A stretch of DNA of 39,432 bases, from positions 1 to 39,432 of the forward strand of contig CAYZEZ010000009.1 in the NCBI GenBank assembly GCA_964477295.1. Reading direction: 5' to 3'. The position numbers were made by a program, and so were the translations under genes. Source of the DNA: CAYZEZ01 sp964477295 (GTDB lineage Bacteria > Bacteroidota > Bacteroidia > Bacteroidales > SM23-62). Within the stretch, counting starts at the first letter, position 1. Each line of letters opens with the position of its first letter. Positions 24,501 through 31,994 of this stretch are shown here, piece after piece. The notes beneath the pieces were generated by a model that saw only the letters and a list, made by a program, of their open reading frames with translations, made no database searches and was not told the origin of the DNA.

Positions 24501-25198
24501 TGGGGCGACATATAACCGATCCGCCTCCAAACAGTTATGACATTGTTGAATTCGTTTTGATCACCCGGGAACTTATCGTATAGGATAGCAGCACAATACA
24601 GTGCTGCAGTGGCCCTGAAATGCATATGATTGTTCTGATAATCATTGGTCCAGTAGTCATTCAAATCAAATCCGTGGGTCCTGAACTTTATAAGGCCTTC
24701 TTCAAGCAAATACTCATAATCATCCCGTTCATCCTGGGAAAGATAATTATACATGCAATCGTACAACAGGGCAAACCCAGCCAGTTTATGAGCCATATCC
24801 AAATCAATTGACGAACCTGCATCAAAATCCCAGTCTTCTCCATAGGCTGTACTCAACCATACATTTCCTTTATCTATCAACCCCTGGTCCCTGGTCATGG
24901 CGATACCAATTCCAAGCCGACTGAAGTACCACCACTGTTGCTGTCCAAGAATGCTGGTATTGGTTGTATATCCTATATTCTTACAGTCATTCACAAACAA
25001 TTGCCATTCTTCTGGCATATAGGTTTGTGCAAGAATCGCCTGTGCATCAGCCTCTGCCTGCGTAAACAATATTCTTGGGTGCTGTCCAACCAATTCCGGT
25101 TTCAGAGTAAATACATCCTGAGCCTGCAATGCCCCGATGGAACTAACCATTGCCAAGCCAATGATTAAGTTTCTCATTCTCATTATTCTATCGTTCAT
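21596..25198 (-). CDS. Heparinase II/III-like polysaccharide lyase, multidomain, T9SS-secreted
   Basis: A 1200-residue protein with signal peptide (cut near QAQ, residue 27). Residues about 40-350 form an alpha/alpha toroid with candidate catalytic residues in QNNHMHFRAT (N190, H191) and HDGSNHEGLNYSNYGG (H238, E239, Y243). The following beta-sandwich has H404 (SHFTNYVN), H413 (VAHDDPDQGTF) and H446 (QHSTFIVDD), matching heparinase II/III-type motifs. After about residue 770 come two FIVAR-like helical repeats (775-845 and 850-922), a concanavalin-like module (about 925-1110) and a T9SS sorting domain (1120-1200; LSFYPNPAKDHLYMET). It should cleave a uronic-acid polysaccharide by beta-elimination outside the cell; the exact PL family is not determined. 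Start could also be Met6 or Met8. Confidence 0.87.
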   Translation of the reverse strand: MNDRIMRMRNLIIGLAMVSSIGALQAQDVFTLKPELVGQHPRILFTQAEADAQAILAQTYMPEEWQLFVNDCKNIGYTTNTSILGQQQWWYFSRLGIGIAMTRDQGLIDKGNVWLSTAYGEDWDFDAGSSIDLDMAHKLAGFALLYDCMYNYLSQDERDDYEYLLEEGLIKFRTHGFDLNDYWTNDYQNNHMHFRATAALYCAAILYDKFPGDQNEFNNVITVWRRIGYMSPHDGSNHEGLNYSNYGGQMLYPGIYGLKHCTGIDLTTSEHYHNVGYYYIHHVVPGMVSGFGFGDAGNSASASGPNYLFQIARFTQDPYIQYTAHKLREKYAGDFFLRQWFILFNDPLLEQKELTEIPLTRYFDDIGIVTTRSDWGPDATAVAFKCGPLGGKLINETRGSEYSHFTNYVNVAHDDPDQGTFLLFSKGSFLTTGDGYEKEHKITTQHSTFIVDDLTQYGGGGGWCQPETDQSRYAYPKDFFTIDNQVVFSGDMKGVYPNMEKLDRTFVSRMANYFVIYDDVESATAGRTFEWRLQTKGNLSTSGSKTYEVSNGNATALARILAPAEANWSLTTNKIGNILRARLEGQQVNKYLVILWPNNTSNLSQVDATIDNASTLGVKVENGVQYEYTLFQKEPEVTGNTGPILFNGNTLLLNENIAGSKMASVMLVNGDTLRFNSAEYFSASQKVNFGIESISSDTSEVVYSLGPSSSSVIEDSVNINLGGLTPSTHYYLFKEEETSGMEVITDANGTGSVKIDLEDTYRLILTKKNMNAKPLSDLIMEAHDLYDAAEEGTDPGHYPAEAMAQFSLNIDSAENVITTAVSQGEIDAAADELESDIEAFQQSIVLDKSVLTELVSEAGNLHDEAVEGEAEGQYEAGSKAIFKTVIDAAEAILADTNIIQADINESVTNLIDAIVAFKIAMVPILPVTEFSDIAYYGDFLNYTVQDKTIWEVKKENENYIVGMSGINPTSGQFMLLKDSVFQHFEMTFKAKSISGSHPNDLMIVLGHHGEGYYSYVKLSSEINESGVFTRMGGPTAYKWLLDDYETYGVEDLNWNDYKLVSLDSMLTVYRNDDELFSVEPEDSIYYNGGIGLGTYYRNQAWFDDVSITRLASTMGLKSLMARPLSFYPNPAKDHLYMETAQGMECIEIYNIYGNKVFQSGKITTGLTDINLEAFSQGIYFIRVNWDDGYNGAYRFIKNER

Positions 25199-25209
25199 TT
25201 TATCAAGAT

Positions 25210-26352
25210 TTATAGATGTTTATTAAAAAAGTTGAATATGCTTTCATTTTCAAATACATGTCCACCCGGGTGCTCAGAATATTGAAACCGCTCTCCGACA
25301 CCCAGTTTATCATAATAACCGGCCGCCTTCTTAACTTCGCGGCGAACTCCGTCAAGATCGAACAAAGTATCTTCAGCGCCCATCTGTATCATCAGCGGAC
25401 GGGGACAAACCATCCCGGCCACCTGGGCATTGCCAAACATCTTGAATAGGTCTTTGTCCGATCTGTTTTGAGCGCTGTCCACCCGGTTAAGAATACCTTT
25501 ATGTTCCCGGAAATTTGCAGAGGCTACGGCGGCTTTAATATCCGTGTACAGGGCTGCTACATGAAGTGTATAGAATCCTCCCCATGACAGGCCCGTCATT
25601 CCGATCCTGGAGGGATCTATCTCAGGCCGGTACCTTGCCAGTGTTTTCGTGCTCTCAATGATCATCTGCAATTCCATTCCGATAATACTCGTCCCCAGAA
25701 GTTTCAACCTCCTGTCGAGTAGATCCCGTTCTGCCCCTTCAATAGCCGGGTCATCAGCATATCCACATCGCATGATCAATCCCGGTGCCCATACTATATA
25801 TCCTCTTTTCACCGCTTCATGTCCAAACGAATGATAATTAACCCTTGTATCCAAATCACAAATGGCCTCGGGATTGCCGCCTCCTCCGTGCTGACAAACC
25901 AACAGGGGAGCCCTGTCCTTAATGTTGTGTGGTACCATATACAATCCATAGGCTTCAATTCCTTTCGCGACTTCAATCCATATCCTGTATACCGTGCACA
26001 CTGAATCTTTACCTGCAAGGACCACCCTTGGCTCTGATCCTTGTTGCGCAAGAGGAGGAGGGTAGCCGTAGTAGTCAGCCAGTTGCTTCCTGTAAGGAAT
26101 AACGGATTCTTCGTATTTGTCGGTCCGGGAAAAATCAGGATTGAACCGGGTTAATGATTTATCCTTTTGTTGCTCAATTAAAAGATCAGTATAAGCTCTT
26201 AACTCAAGATGCTGTTGTTTTCTGATGGGAAACGATTCAGAAAATTTCTCCCTGTATTGTGCCGGAATATCCTGGGCCCAAATTCCCGCCGGACCGGCAA
26301 TAAAGGTTATTGCTAACAATAACATGAATGATCTCAGGATTTTTCTGTCCAT
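25210..26352 (-). CDS. Secreted alpha/beta-hydrolase (acetyl-esterase-like)
   Basis: A 380-residue protein with signal peptide (cut near IWAQ). I chose the ATG at 26352; the longer frame from 26364 begins with TTG and overlaps the upstream gene. The hydrolase fold shows LVCQHGGGGNPEA (oxyanion region), the nucleophile S256 in GMTGLSWGGFYTL, D328 in MGAEDTLFD and H365 in HPGGHVF, completing the triad. Relatives include acetyl xylan esterases and dienelactone-hydrolase-like enzymes. In this locus it probably removes acetyl or other ester groups so lyases and glycosidases can act. The gene starts 1 base after the stop of the upstream glycosidase-like gene and ends 11 bases before the heparinase-like gene, so it is within a tight operon. 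Confidence 0.85.
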   Translation of the reverse strand: MDRKILRSFMLLLAITFIAGPAGIWAQDIPAQYREKFSESFPIRKQQHLELRAYTDLLIEQQKDKSLTRFNPDFSRTDKYEESVIPYRKQLADYYGYPPPLAQQGSEPRVVLAGKDSVCTVYRIWIEVAKGIEAYGLYMVPHNIKDRAPLLVCQHGGGGNPEAICDLDTRVNYHSFGHEAVKRGYIVWAPGLIMRCGYADDPAIEGAERDLLDRRLKLLGTSIIGMELQMIIESTKTLARYRPEIDPSRIGMTGLSWGGFYTLHVAALYTDIKAAVASANFREHKGILNRVDSAQNRSDKDLFKMFGNAQVAGMVCPRPLMIQMGAEDTLFDLDGVRREVKKAAGYYDKLGVGERFQYSEHPGGHVFENESIFNFFNKHL

Positions 26353-26353
26353 T

Positions 26354-27754
26354 TCAATTTTCAATTATAATTTTTTGCAGGCTGGGAACTTCGTTTACCC
26401 ACATATTAAGCATATATATACCAGGTTTATAATTACTTATATCTATATTATTCGCATCAAACCCTTGTAACCAGGTAACATTTCCGGTCATATTAATCAA
26501 GGCACATTTCTGAACCGGATTTTTACTGCATATGGTTAAATAACCTGAACCGGGATTAGGGAATACCCTCACTCGCTGATTCAGGATATGATCAACCACA
26601 GTATTTAAGAATCCCATCTTATACAGATGTACATCATAGCCTTCAAAGGTATCTTCAAAGGCGCCATCTGATAAGCCAAGTCCACGGTCCTCGCCGATTA
26701 CAGTCACCATGCCATCCGGTACGCCTTCAATGGTAAATGTTCCTTTACATGATCCGTCACGCATTGACACTGCAAAGACATACAGTGTGTCATCCAGGTG
26801 TTTAACCAACATATCAAGAGGCACATCCGGATTATCTGAGGTTACCGAAACCAGGTCAGGTTTATCGGGTGAATTCAATGCCGGAGCCAGCTGATGAATT
26901 TGTGCATTGATCTTTGTGACGGCAGGAAACATCACCGGATCATCCAGTAAGGCATTGGCATTAAATTCGGGTACCCATTCATGACAGAAATAGCCAAATC
27001 CTTTGGCGCCATGAATGAGAGCCATCCATACTTCTGCCTTAACCTGTAACGGAGTTGGAATATTATCACTGTTAATGTGTGTTGTTTCGATCCAGCACCA
27101 GGCAGGCTTACTGTCCTCCGACCATTCCCTCAGGTTATCAATACCATCGGCCACAAACCACAGGTTGTCCCTGACATGATCATATTTGCTCGTTACAGGA
27201 TATATATCGAACGAAACAATATCGCATCCTTCTATATAAAGTGGATACATCCAGGTCTCTCCTGTGCATTCACCTCTGCCCACGTAATTGATATTGGATA
27301 CCCCCTGTCCCAGGTTCAGGTAAACAGGCCGGGTAGCATCATTCTCTTTGATATCATCATATATCCCTTCAATGATCTCCGGGTCAATACACGGATCATA
27401 CCCCCCCGAACCGTCCGACTGTGCATTGTCCGGCTCATCCTGCTGTGTCCAGCCAACGATAATAGAATTATTCGGACTATTTAATCCTGTGCTGTTCTGT
27501 GAGCATATGACCAGCATATCGGCTGCTGTTAATGCAGATAGCTGAACCTCCGTTGGCCCCTGCCATAATCCGATATAGAGATTTATCCCACCCGCTTTAT
27601 AGGCAGCGGCATCGGCCGGATCCTGCAACCAGACGGCTACAGGAAAGAAATCCGGATCCCGGGGGAGTCCATTCTCAAATGGGTCAATCTGCCCGTGTAA
27701 CAGATACACCTGGCAAATAAAGATTATGGATAGTATTATTCCAGAACTTTTCAT
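26354..27754 (-). CDS. TIM-barrel glycoside-hydrolase-like protein with T9SS tail
   Basis: A 466-residue protein from the ATG at 27754 (MKSSGIILSIIFICQVYLLHG, a signal peptide); the longer frame start at 27772 overlaps GH2. The central part (about 35-290) looks like a TIM barrel of the GH-A type. E107 in IVGWTQQDEPDNAQ is a candidate acid/base, and E223 in AWCWIETTHIN is a candidate nucleophile. GAKGFGYFCHEW resembles a late barrel strand of related glycosidases. A small beta domain follows, then a T9SS sorting domain (VRVFPNPGSGYLTI to the end). I do not recognise the GH family, so the substrate is open. It lies 5 bases after GH2 and 1 base before the esterase. Confidence 0.7.
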   Translation of the reverse strand: MKSSGIILSIIFICQVYLLHGQIDPFENGLPRDPDFFPVAVWLQDPADAAAYKAGGINLYIGLWQGPTEVQLSALTAADMLVICSQNSTGLNSPNNSIIVGWTQQDEPDNAQSDGSGGYDPCIDPEIIEGIYDDIKENDATRPVYLNLGQGVSNINYVGRGECTGETWMYPLYIEGCDIVSFDIYPVTSKYDHVRDNLWFVADGIDNLREWSEDSKPAWCWIETTHINSDNIPTPLQVKAEVWMALIHGAKGFGYFCHEWVPEFNANALLDDPVMFPAVTKINAQIHQLAPALNSPDKPDLVSVTSDNPDVPLDMLVKHLDDTLYVFAVSMRDGSCKGTFTIEGVPDGMVTVIGEDRGLGLSDGAFEDTFEGYDVHLYKMGFLNTVVDHILNQRVRVFPNPGSGYLTICSKNPVQKCALINMTGNVTWLQGFDANNIDISNYKPGIYMLNMWVNEVPSLQKIIIEN

Positions 27755-27759
27755 ATTGT

Positions 27760-30138
27760 TTATTCCGGCCATCCCGGAGGATTTTCATAAATATATTCAG
27801 GGAACTCAGGATCAGCAATGTCTCCAACGATAATATACCTGCGGCTCACCTGCATCGGCATCGTATCATTATCCTCATCCAATTCTGTGAAAAGCATATA
27901 ACCGCCTTCTTTTTCCGGAATCTGAATAATTGTCGGAACGGTCGATTGCCAGAAAGGATCAATTTCAACAGCCACCGTGCTGTTCGAAATTATTTCTCCG
28001 TTATGATCCATGATTTTCACGCTTGCCTTTCCCGTTTTTTTATCATTCGAATCATTTACGCCAACAAGGTTGATGGCAACGGCAGATCCCGGTCTATAAT
28101 GCGCGGGATTCTTTAAATACCTGCCATCTTCCAGGTCAATAAAAACGGCAAATTGTTTGTGTGTATGGTATTGCATCAGTAATGCCTGTGCAGGTTCCAG
28201 GTCCCTGATATTGCCTTTAAACCAATCCCCGGTGTATCCACCATTGTCGGTCAGGTAAACAAATGAAAAAAATCCCGAAAAAATCCTTGTCGAGCGAAGG
28301 GTTTCACCTTCGATGGCGGTTAAATAGGCCTGGAAATTCCATCTGTCCTGTGGTGTTGCATCCTTGCCCAGGAAATAATCGTATGTATCCCTTCCCGAGT
28401 ATAGTTGCGTACCATCCGGCTCGTAATATTCATAATTTACCTTAGAAGGTGTAACATCCTTTGAAACAAAGTTTCCTTCCGTTCTGATGGCTGAGTTAAT
28501 ACCATCCCTGTTTAACCACAACCAGCCAAATTCATTCAGTATCATAGGCGAGCTTCTGAATGTGGCATTGCCCAGTCCATGCGTCTTGATGTGCAGTCTT
28601 CCGTACCTGAACGCATCCCTTCTTTGCTGAACCGCGTCGTCGTTATGCCACCACCCATGTCCCAGAGGATACCAGTGGATTTCATCCATTTCATTCACCG
28701 CCAGGTCCTCCGCACTCATGTATCCTGCATCCCATATCCGTGTGGGATCCAGTTCTTTCAGTTCGGGGATGACTACATTCCCGATATAATCCTGTTTTTG
28801 CTCATTCATGGCATCCCAGATCACAATGCTGGGGTGGTTGCCATCCGACCAGACCCAGTCGGTATATTCCTTCTTATACTGGATATCCCTTCCCCGCAAA
28901 TTCCACATAGGGTACTCATTCTGAAGAAGCAAACCATATTCATCGGCCAGATCGTACCAGAAGTCGGGGAGGAGGCCGATACAAATCCTGAATCCATTCC
29001 ATCCCAGCGATTTTGGGATTTCGATAAAAAGTTTCTCCACCCATTCTTTATTCCAGGGCAGGGCACCGCGGTCATTGTCTTCAAAAAACCTGTTTAAAGT
29101 AATCGTTGATCCAAGAAGACAAAATTGTTCCCCATTCAATTGAAAAGTTCTTTCAATAGCTTCAAAATCGCGCATACCAAAAGTGACCGCAATTTCATCC
29201 GAAGGTCCGATCCAGGCATAATCAGCAGGCGGCCTCTTACTTTCCGGATTGCCATAATCATCAAAGAACTTTGCATCTGCAGATACTGAGATAACTGTTT
29301 CATATAAAAACGGATCTTCCGGTGACCAGGCATGCGGATCAGTTATTTCCATTTCAAATTCAAGCTGCTGAAATTGCTGGCATTTAATCATACCATTCCT
29401 TGTGGTTTTATCAGTAACTGCTTTCCCGGTCTTTTTTACCCTTACAAATGCTGATAGGGAATATTCAATAAATGAATATTCCATGGAACGTTCGACTACC
29501 TTACCATAGTTTTCCAGAATAATTTTAGTGGTCACTTTGGAATGAGCCAGATCAGGCAGATTCAGGACTTTCTCTATCCGGACAGGTCCGGTGAAGGTAA
29601 TAAAAACATCGTCCCATATCCCGGGAATATCGGTCATTTTTTCACGGTCGAATCCGGTTGCGGATTCCTTTTGCAACCAGGCTCTTTCCCCTATGCGGAC
29701 CAGCAGGATGTTTTCCTTATCACAGGAAATGAATCCGGTAAGGTCACATACGACCGGGGTGTTGCATTGCATATAAGAGCCGCAGTCGTGACCATTCAAA
29801 ATGACCTGGGTATTGTACCTGCTCTTCCGGATATTCAATACTGCATTTCTGTCCTGGTATTTTTCCGGTACCTCGAACCTGAATTTATACCAACTGTATC
29901 GTGGCTTATTTGTACCGGTAAAATACTCGTCGTATTGCTCAATCTCTGGCTCTGCCAGGTCTATCAAACCGGGAACCTGGATTTTCCTTGTAAATTTTTT
30001 TGGTGGGAAGGCTGTCTTGGTTTGCTCAAACTCCACAATCCCATTTAGATCAACAATATGCCTTGGTGATTGGGCAAATTCACCCTGACAACAAAGAATC
30101 AGGGCCATAAAGACCATCAGACCTAATTTGTATTTCAT
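27760..30138 (-). CDS. Glycoside hydrolase family 2-type enzyme
   Basis: A 792-residue protein with signal peptide (ends near EFAQ). The order is a jelly-roll sugar-binding domain (about 30-180), an Ig-like domain (about 185-325), a TIM barrel (about 328-600) and a C-terminal Ig-like part. The acid/base E446 is in HPSIVIWDAMNEQ, and the nucleophile E536 is in MILNEFGW. GH2 covers beta-galactosidase, beta-glucuronidase, beta-mannosidase and alpha-arabinosidase activities, and this member's specificity cannot be read. The core is shorter than lacZ-type proteins. It lacks a T9SS tail, so it is probably periplasmic. It sits 6 bases after the GH105 stop and 5 bases before the TIM-barrel gene. Confidence 0.9.
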   Translation of the reverse strand: MKYKLGLMVFMALILCCQGEFAQSPRHIVDLNGIVEFEQTKTAFPPKKFTRKIQVPGLIDLAEPEIEQYDEYFTGTNKPRYSWYKFRFEVPEKYQDRNAVLNIRKSRYNTQVILNGHDCGSYMQCNTPVVCDLTGFISCDKENILLVRIGERAWLQKESATGFDREKMTDIPGIWDDVFITFTGPVRIEKVLNLPDLAHSKVTTKIILENYGKVVERSMEYSFIEYSLSAFVRVKKTGKAVTDKTTRNGMIKCQQFQQLEFEMEITDPHAWSPEDPFLYETVISVSADAKFFDDYGNPESKRPPADYAWIGPSDEIAVTFGMRDFEAIERTFQLNGEQFCLLGSTITLNRFFEDNDRGALPWNKEWVEKLFIEIPKSLGWNGFRICIGLLPDFWYDLADEYGLLLQNEYPMWNLRGRDIQYKKEYTDWVWSDGNHPSIVIWDAMNEQKQDYIGNVVIPELKELDPTRIWDAGYMSAEDLAVNEMDEIHWYPLGHGWWHNDDAVQQRRDAFRYGRLHIKTHGLGNATFRSSPMILNEFGWLWLNRDGINSAIRTEGNFVSKDVTPSKVNYEYYEPDGTQLYSGRDTYDYFLGKDATPQDRWNFQAYLTAIEGETLRSTRIFSGFFSFVYLTDNGGYTGDWFKGNIRDLEPAQALLMQYHTHKQFAVFIDLEDGRYLKNPAHYRPGSAVAINLVGVNDSNDKKTGKASVKIMDHNGEIISNSTVAVEIDPFWQSTVPTIIQIPEKEGGYMLFTELDEDNDTMPMQVSRRYIIVGDIADPEFPEYIYENPPGWPE

Positions 30139-30144
30139 ATTATA

Positions 30145-31962
30145 TTATTTCAGGATCAGCTTTTCTGTTAATATATGATTTCCCTGTATAATTTTAATAA
30201 GATATATTCCCTGGCTGAGTCCAGACAGGTTAATTTCTGTTGTTGTCAGGGAGGATCCGGATTCGCTGGTGATTACCCTGTCAAAGACCTGTTGTCCATG
30301 TATATTCAACACCAGGATTTTCATTGGCTTCCCAGTCATGTTTTCAGTTGTAAGCCAAACTCTCTCACTGGCAGGGTTTGGAAATATCCTGACATTTGAA
30401 ACACTGTATTCAGTCTGCATCCCAGTTGATGGTTCATCACCAAATACCCGGAACTCCATGATACTTATCCAATCTCCGTCATATTCGGCACATCCGGTAA
30501 CGGTTAACCTAACAAACCTTGCAGGAAAAATGTCAAAGGTATCCGTCAGTGCAACTCCGCCGGTGGTGTTCTCCAACTGGTCAACCAGCACAGTATAACT
30601 ATCTTCAGATGAAACTTTTCCGGCAATTAAATACTGGTAAGCCCTGTTCTTGAATGGGATGATCTCTGTACGATATATATTATAGATCGCTCCTAAATCG
30701 ATCTCGATCCATTGAGGGAAAAATTCAGCAGTCCATTTTGTTAAAACATTACCATCAACCGACTGAGCTGCTTCATTCATACTTTCCTGTGCTGAAAAAT
30801 CCATCAATTTGTTCATCGCCAGATTTTCTTTGACTTCAGGCAGGCTTACCGGTTCTCCTCCTGACAGTTTATATATTTCAGTTCCGGCCAGCAGAAAAGC
30901 CCCTACACCGAAGTCGGCAGTTGATTCATATGTGACAGGTTGTGATGAGGCTGGTTCTTTTCCCACATTCTGAACGTAACCCAGCTTTCCATCATCGTGC
31001 ACGGCTGTATTCACCAGGCCGTTCCATGCTTTCTCAACCACAGGATAATAGGTTGCACTATCAAGGAACTGGTTGTTTATTCCCCATGCTAATCCATATG
31101 TAAAAAAGGAAGATCCACTTGTTTCCGGTCCGCCGAAATCATCCGGATCGGCCAGGCTGACATTCCAGAATCCGTCTGGTCTCTGTACCTCCTTCAGAGC
31201 CTCAGCCATTGCCTGAAAGGTTGAAATATATTCCTCACGATGGGGATCGTCTTCCGGCAGGTACTCCAGCACCCGAACATGGGCACCAAAAACCCAGCCA
31301 TTGCCCCTCGACCAGTAACAGTTCTTTCCATTGGGAGTTGTGTACGGGGGATCAAAATTCTCATCCCTGAACCACAACCCGGCTTCTTCGTCAAATAATC
31401 CCCTGCGATACTTGTTATCGGCATACAGGTCATACATCTTCTGAAAATAATTATCATCCCCATTCATTACACCCAGCCGTGTAAAGACCGGCATGGCCAT
31501 ATAAAAGGCATCGATCCAGTACCAGTCATCTTTTTTGGAGCTGTTCACCATATTTTCTATGCTCTGCTGGATGTCTTCAATATAATCCGGATCCTGTTCG
31601 ATTTCATACAGATCAAGATATGTCTGTCCAATGCAATGATTATCGGCAACCCTGGTACTGGTACCGCCCTTGAGTGCCCAGCCATTATTTTCAGCCCATA
31701 TCATGGCATAATACAAATATTTCTGATCAGGAAATGTATGATAAAGGGCCATATTACCTGTAAAATAGGCAGCCCTGTTCCATTCCCAGTCGCCCGGGTC
31801 AATGTGGTCATTGATCCAGTGATCATTGACCAGGACTAAAGTGTTAATCACCTCCTCTTTGTCCGGAAGTTGGGCCATTCCAATGGAAAAGCAAACCGAT
31901 AATCCGATACAAATCAATAAAATCCGGCCCACCATTGTATTTCTCATATTCATGTTCTTCAT
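30145..31962 (-). CDS. GH105 unsaturated uronyl hydrolase with discoidin-like domain and T9SS tail
   Basis: A 605-residue protein from the ATG at 31962 (a TTG at 31977 starts the longer frame). After the signal peptide comes an (alpha/alpha)6 barrel with GH88/GH105 motifs: ADNHCIGQTYLDLY (D107), YWIDAFYMAMPVF (D151) and CYWSRGNGWVFGA. The last is typical of GH105 enzymes such as YteR. These hydrolases remove the unsaturated uronic acid that a polysaccharide lyase leaves, by hydrating its double bond. An F5/8 type C-like module (about 380-520) and a T9SS sorting domain (from about 535) follow, so the enzyme is likely exported to the cell surface or medium. Most GH105 enzymes are intracellular or periplasmic, so this targeting is notable. 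Confidence 0.92.
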   Translation of the reverse strand: MKNMNMRNTMVGRILLICIGLSVCFSIGMAQLPDKEEVINTLVLVNDHWINDHIDPGDWEWNRAAYFTGNMALYHTFPDQKYLYYAMIWAENNGWALKGGTSTRVADNHCIGQTYLDLYEIEQDPDYIEDIQQSIENMVNSSKKDDWYWIDAFYMAMPVFTRLGVMNGDDNYFQKMYDLYADNKYRRGLFDEEAGLWFRDENFDPPYTTPNGKNCYWSRGNGWVFGAHVRVLEYLPEDDPHREEYISTFQAMAEALKEVQRPDGFWNVSLADPDDFGGPETSGSSFFTYGLAWGINNQFLDSATYYPVVEKAWNGLVNTAVHDDGKLGYVQNVGKEPASSQPVTYESTADFGVGAFLLAGTEIYKLSGGEPVSLPEVKENLAMNKLMDFSAQESMNEAAQSVDGNVLTKWTAEFFPQWIEIDLGAIYNIYRTEIIPFKNRAYQYLIAGKVSSEDSYTVLVDQLENTTGGVALTDTFDIFPARFVRLTVTGCAEYDGDWISIMEFRVFGDEPSTGMQTEYSVSNVRIFPNPASERVWLTTENMTGKPMKILVLNIHGQQVFDRVITSESGSSLTTTEINLSGLSQGIYLIKIIQGNHILTEKLILK

Positions 31963-31994
31963 TGCTTCCAATATCAAGGACTTCCGTCAACTCA

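Noticed and set aside
28579..29097. 172-residue + strand frame
   Set aside because: It lies inside the GH2 catalytic barrel, where the opposite strand has clear active-site motifs.
30075..30138. Lipobox in the GH2 signal peptide
   Set aside because: The Cys residues are preceded by Leu-Ile-Leu, a poor lipobox; cleavage near EFAQ by signal peptidase I is more likely.
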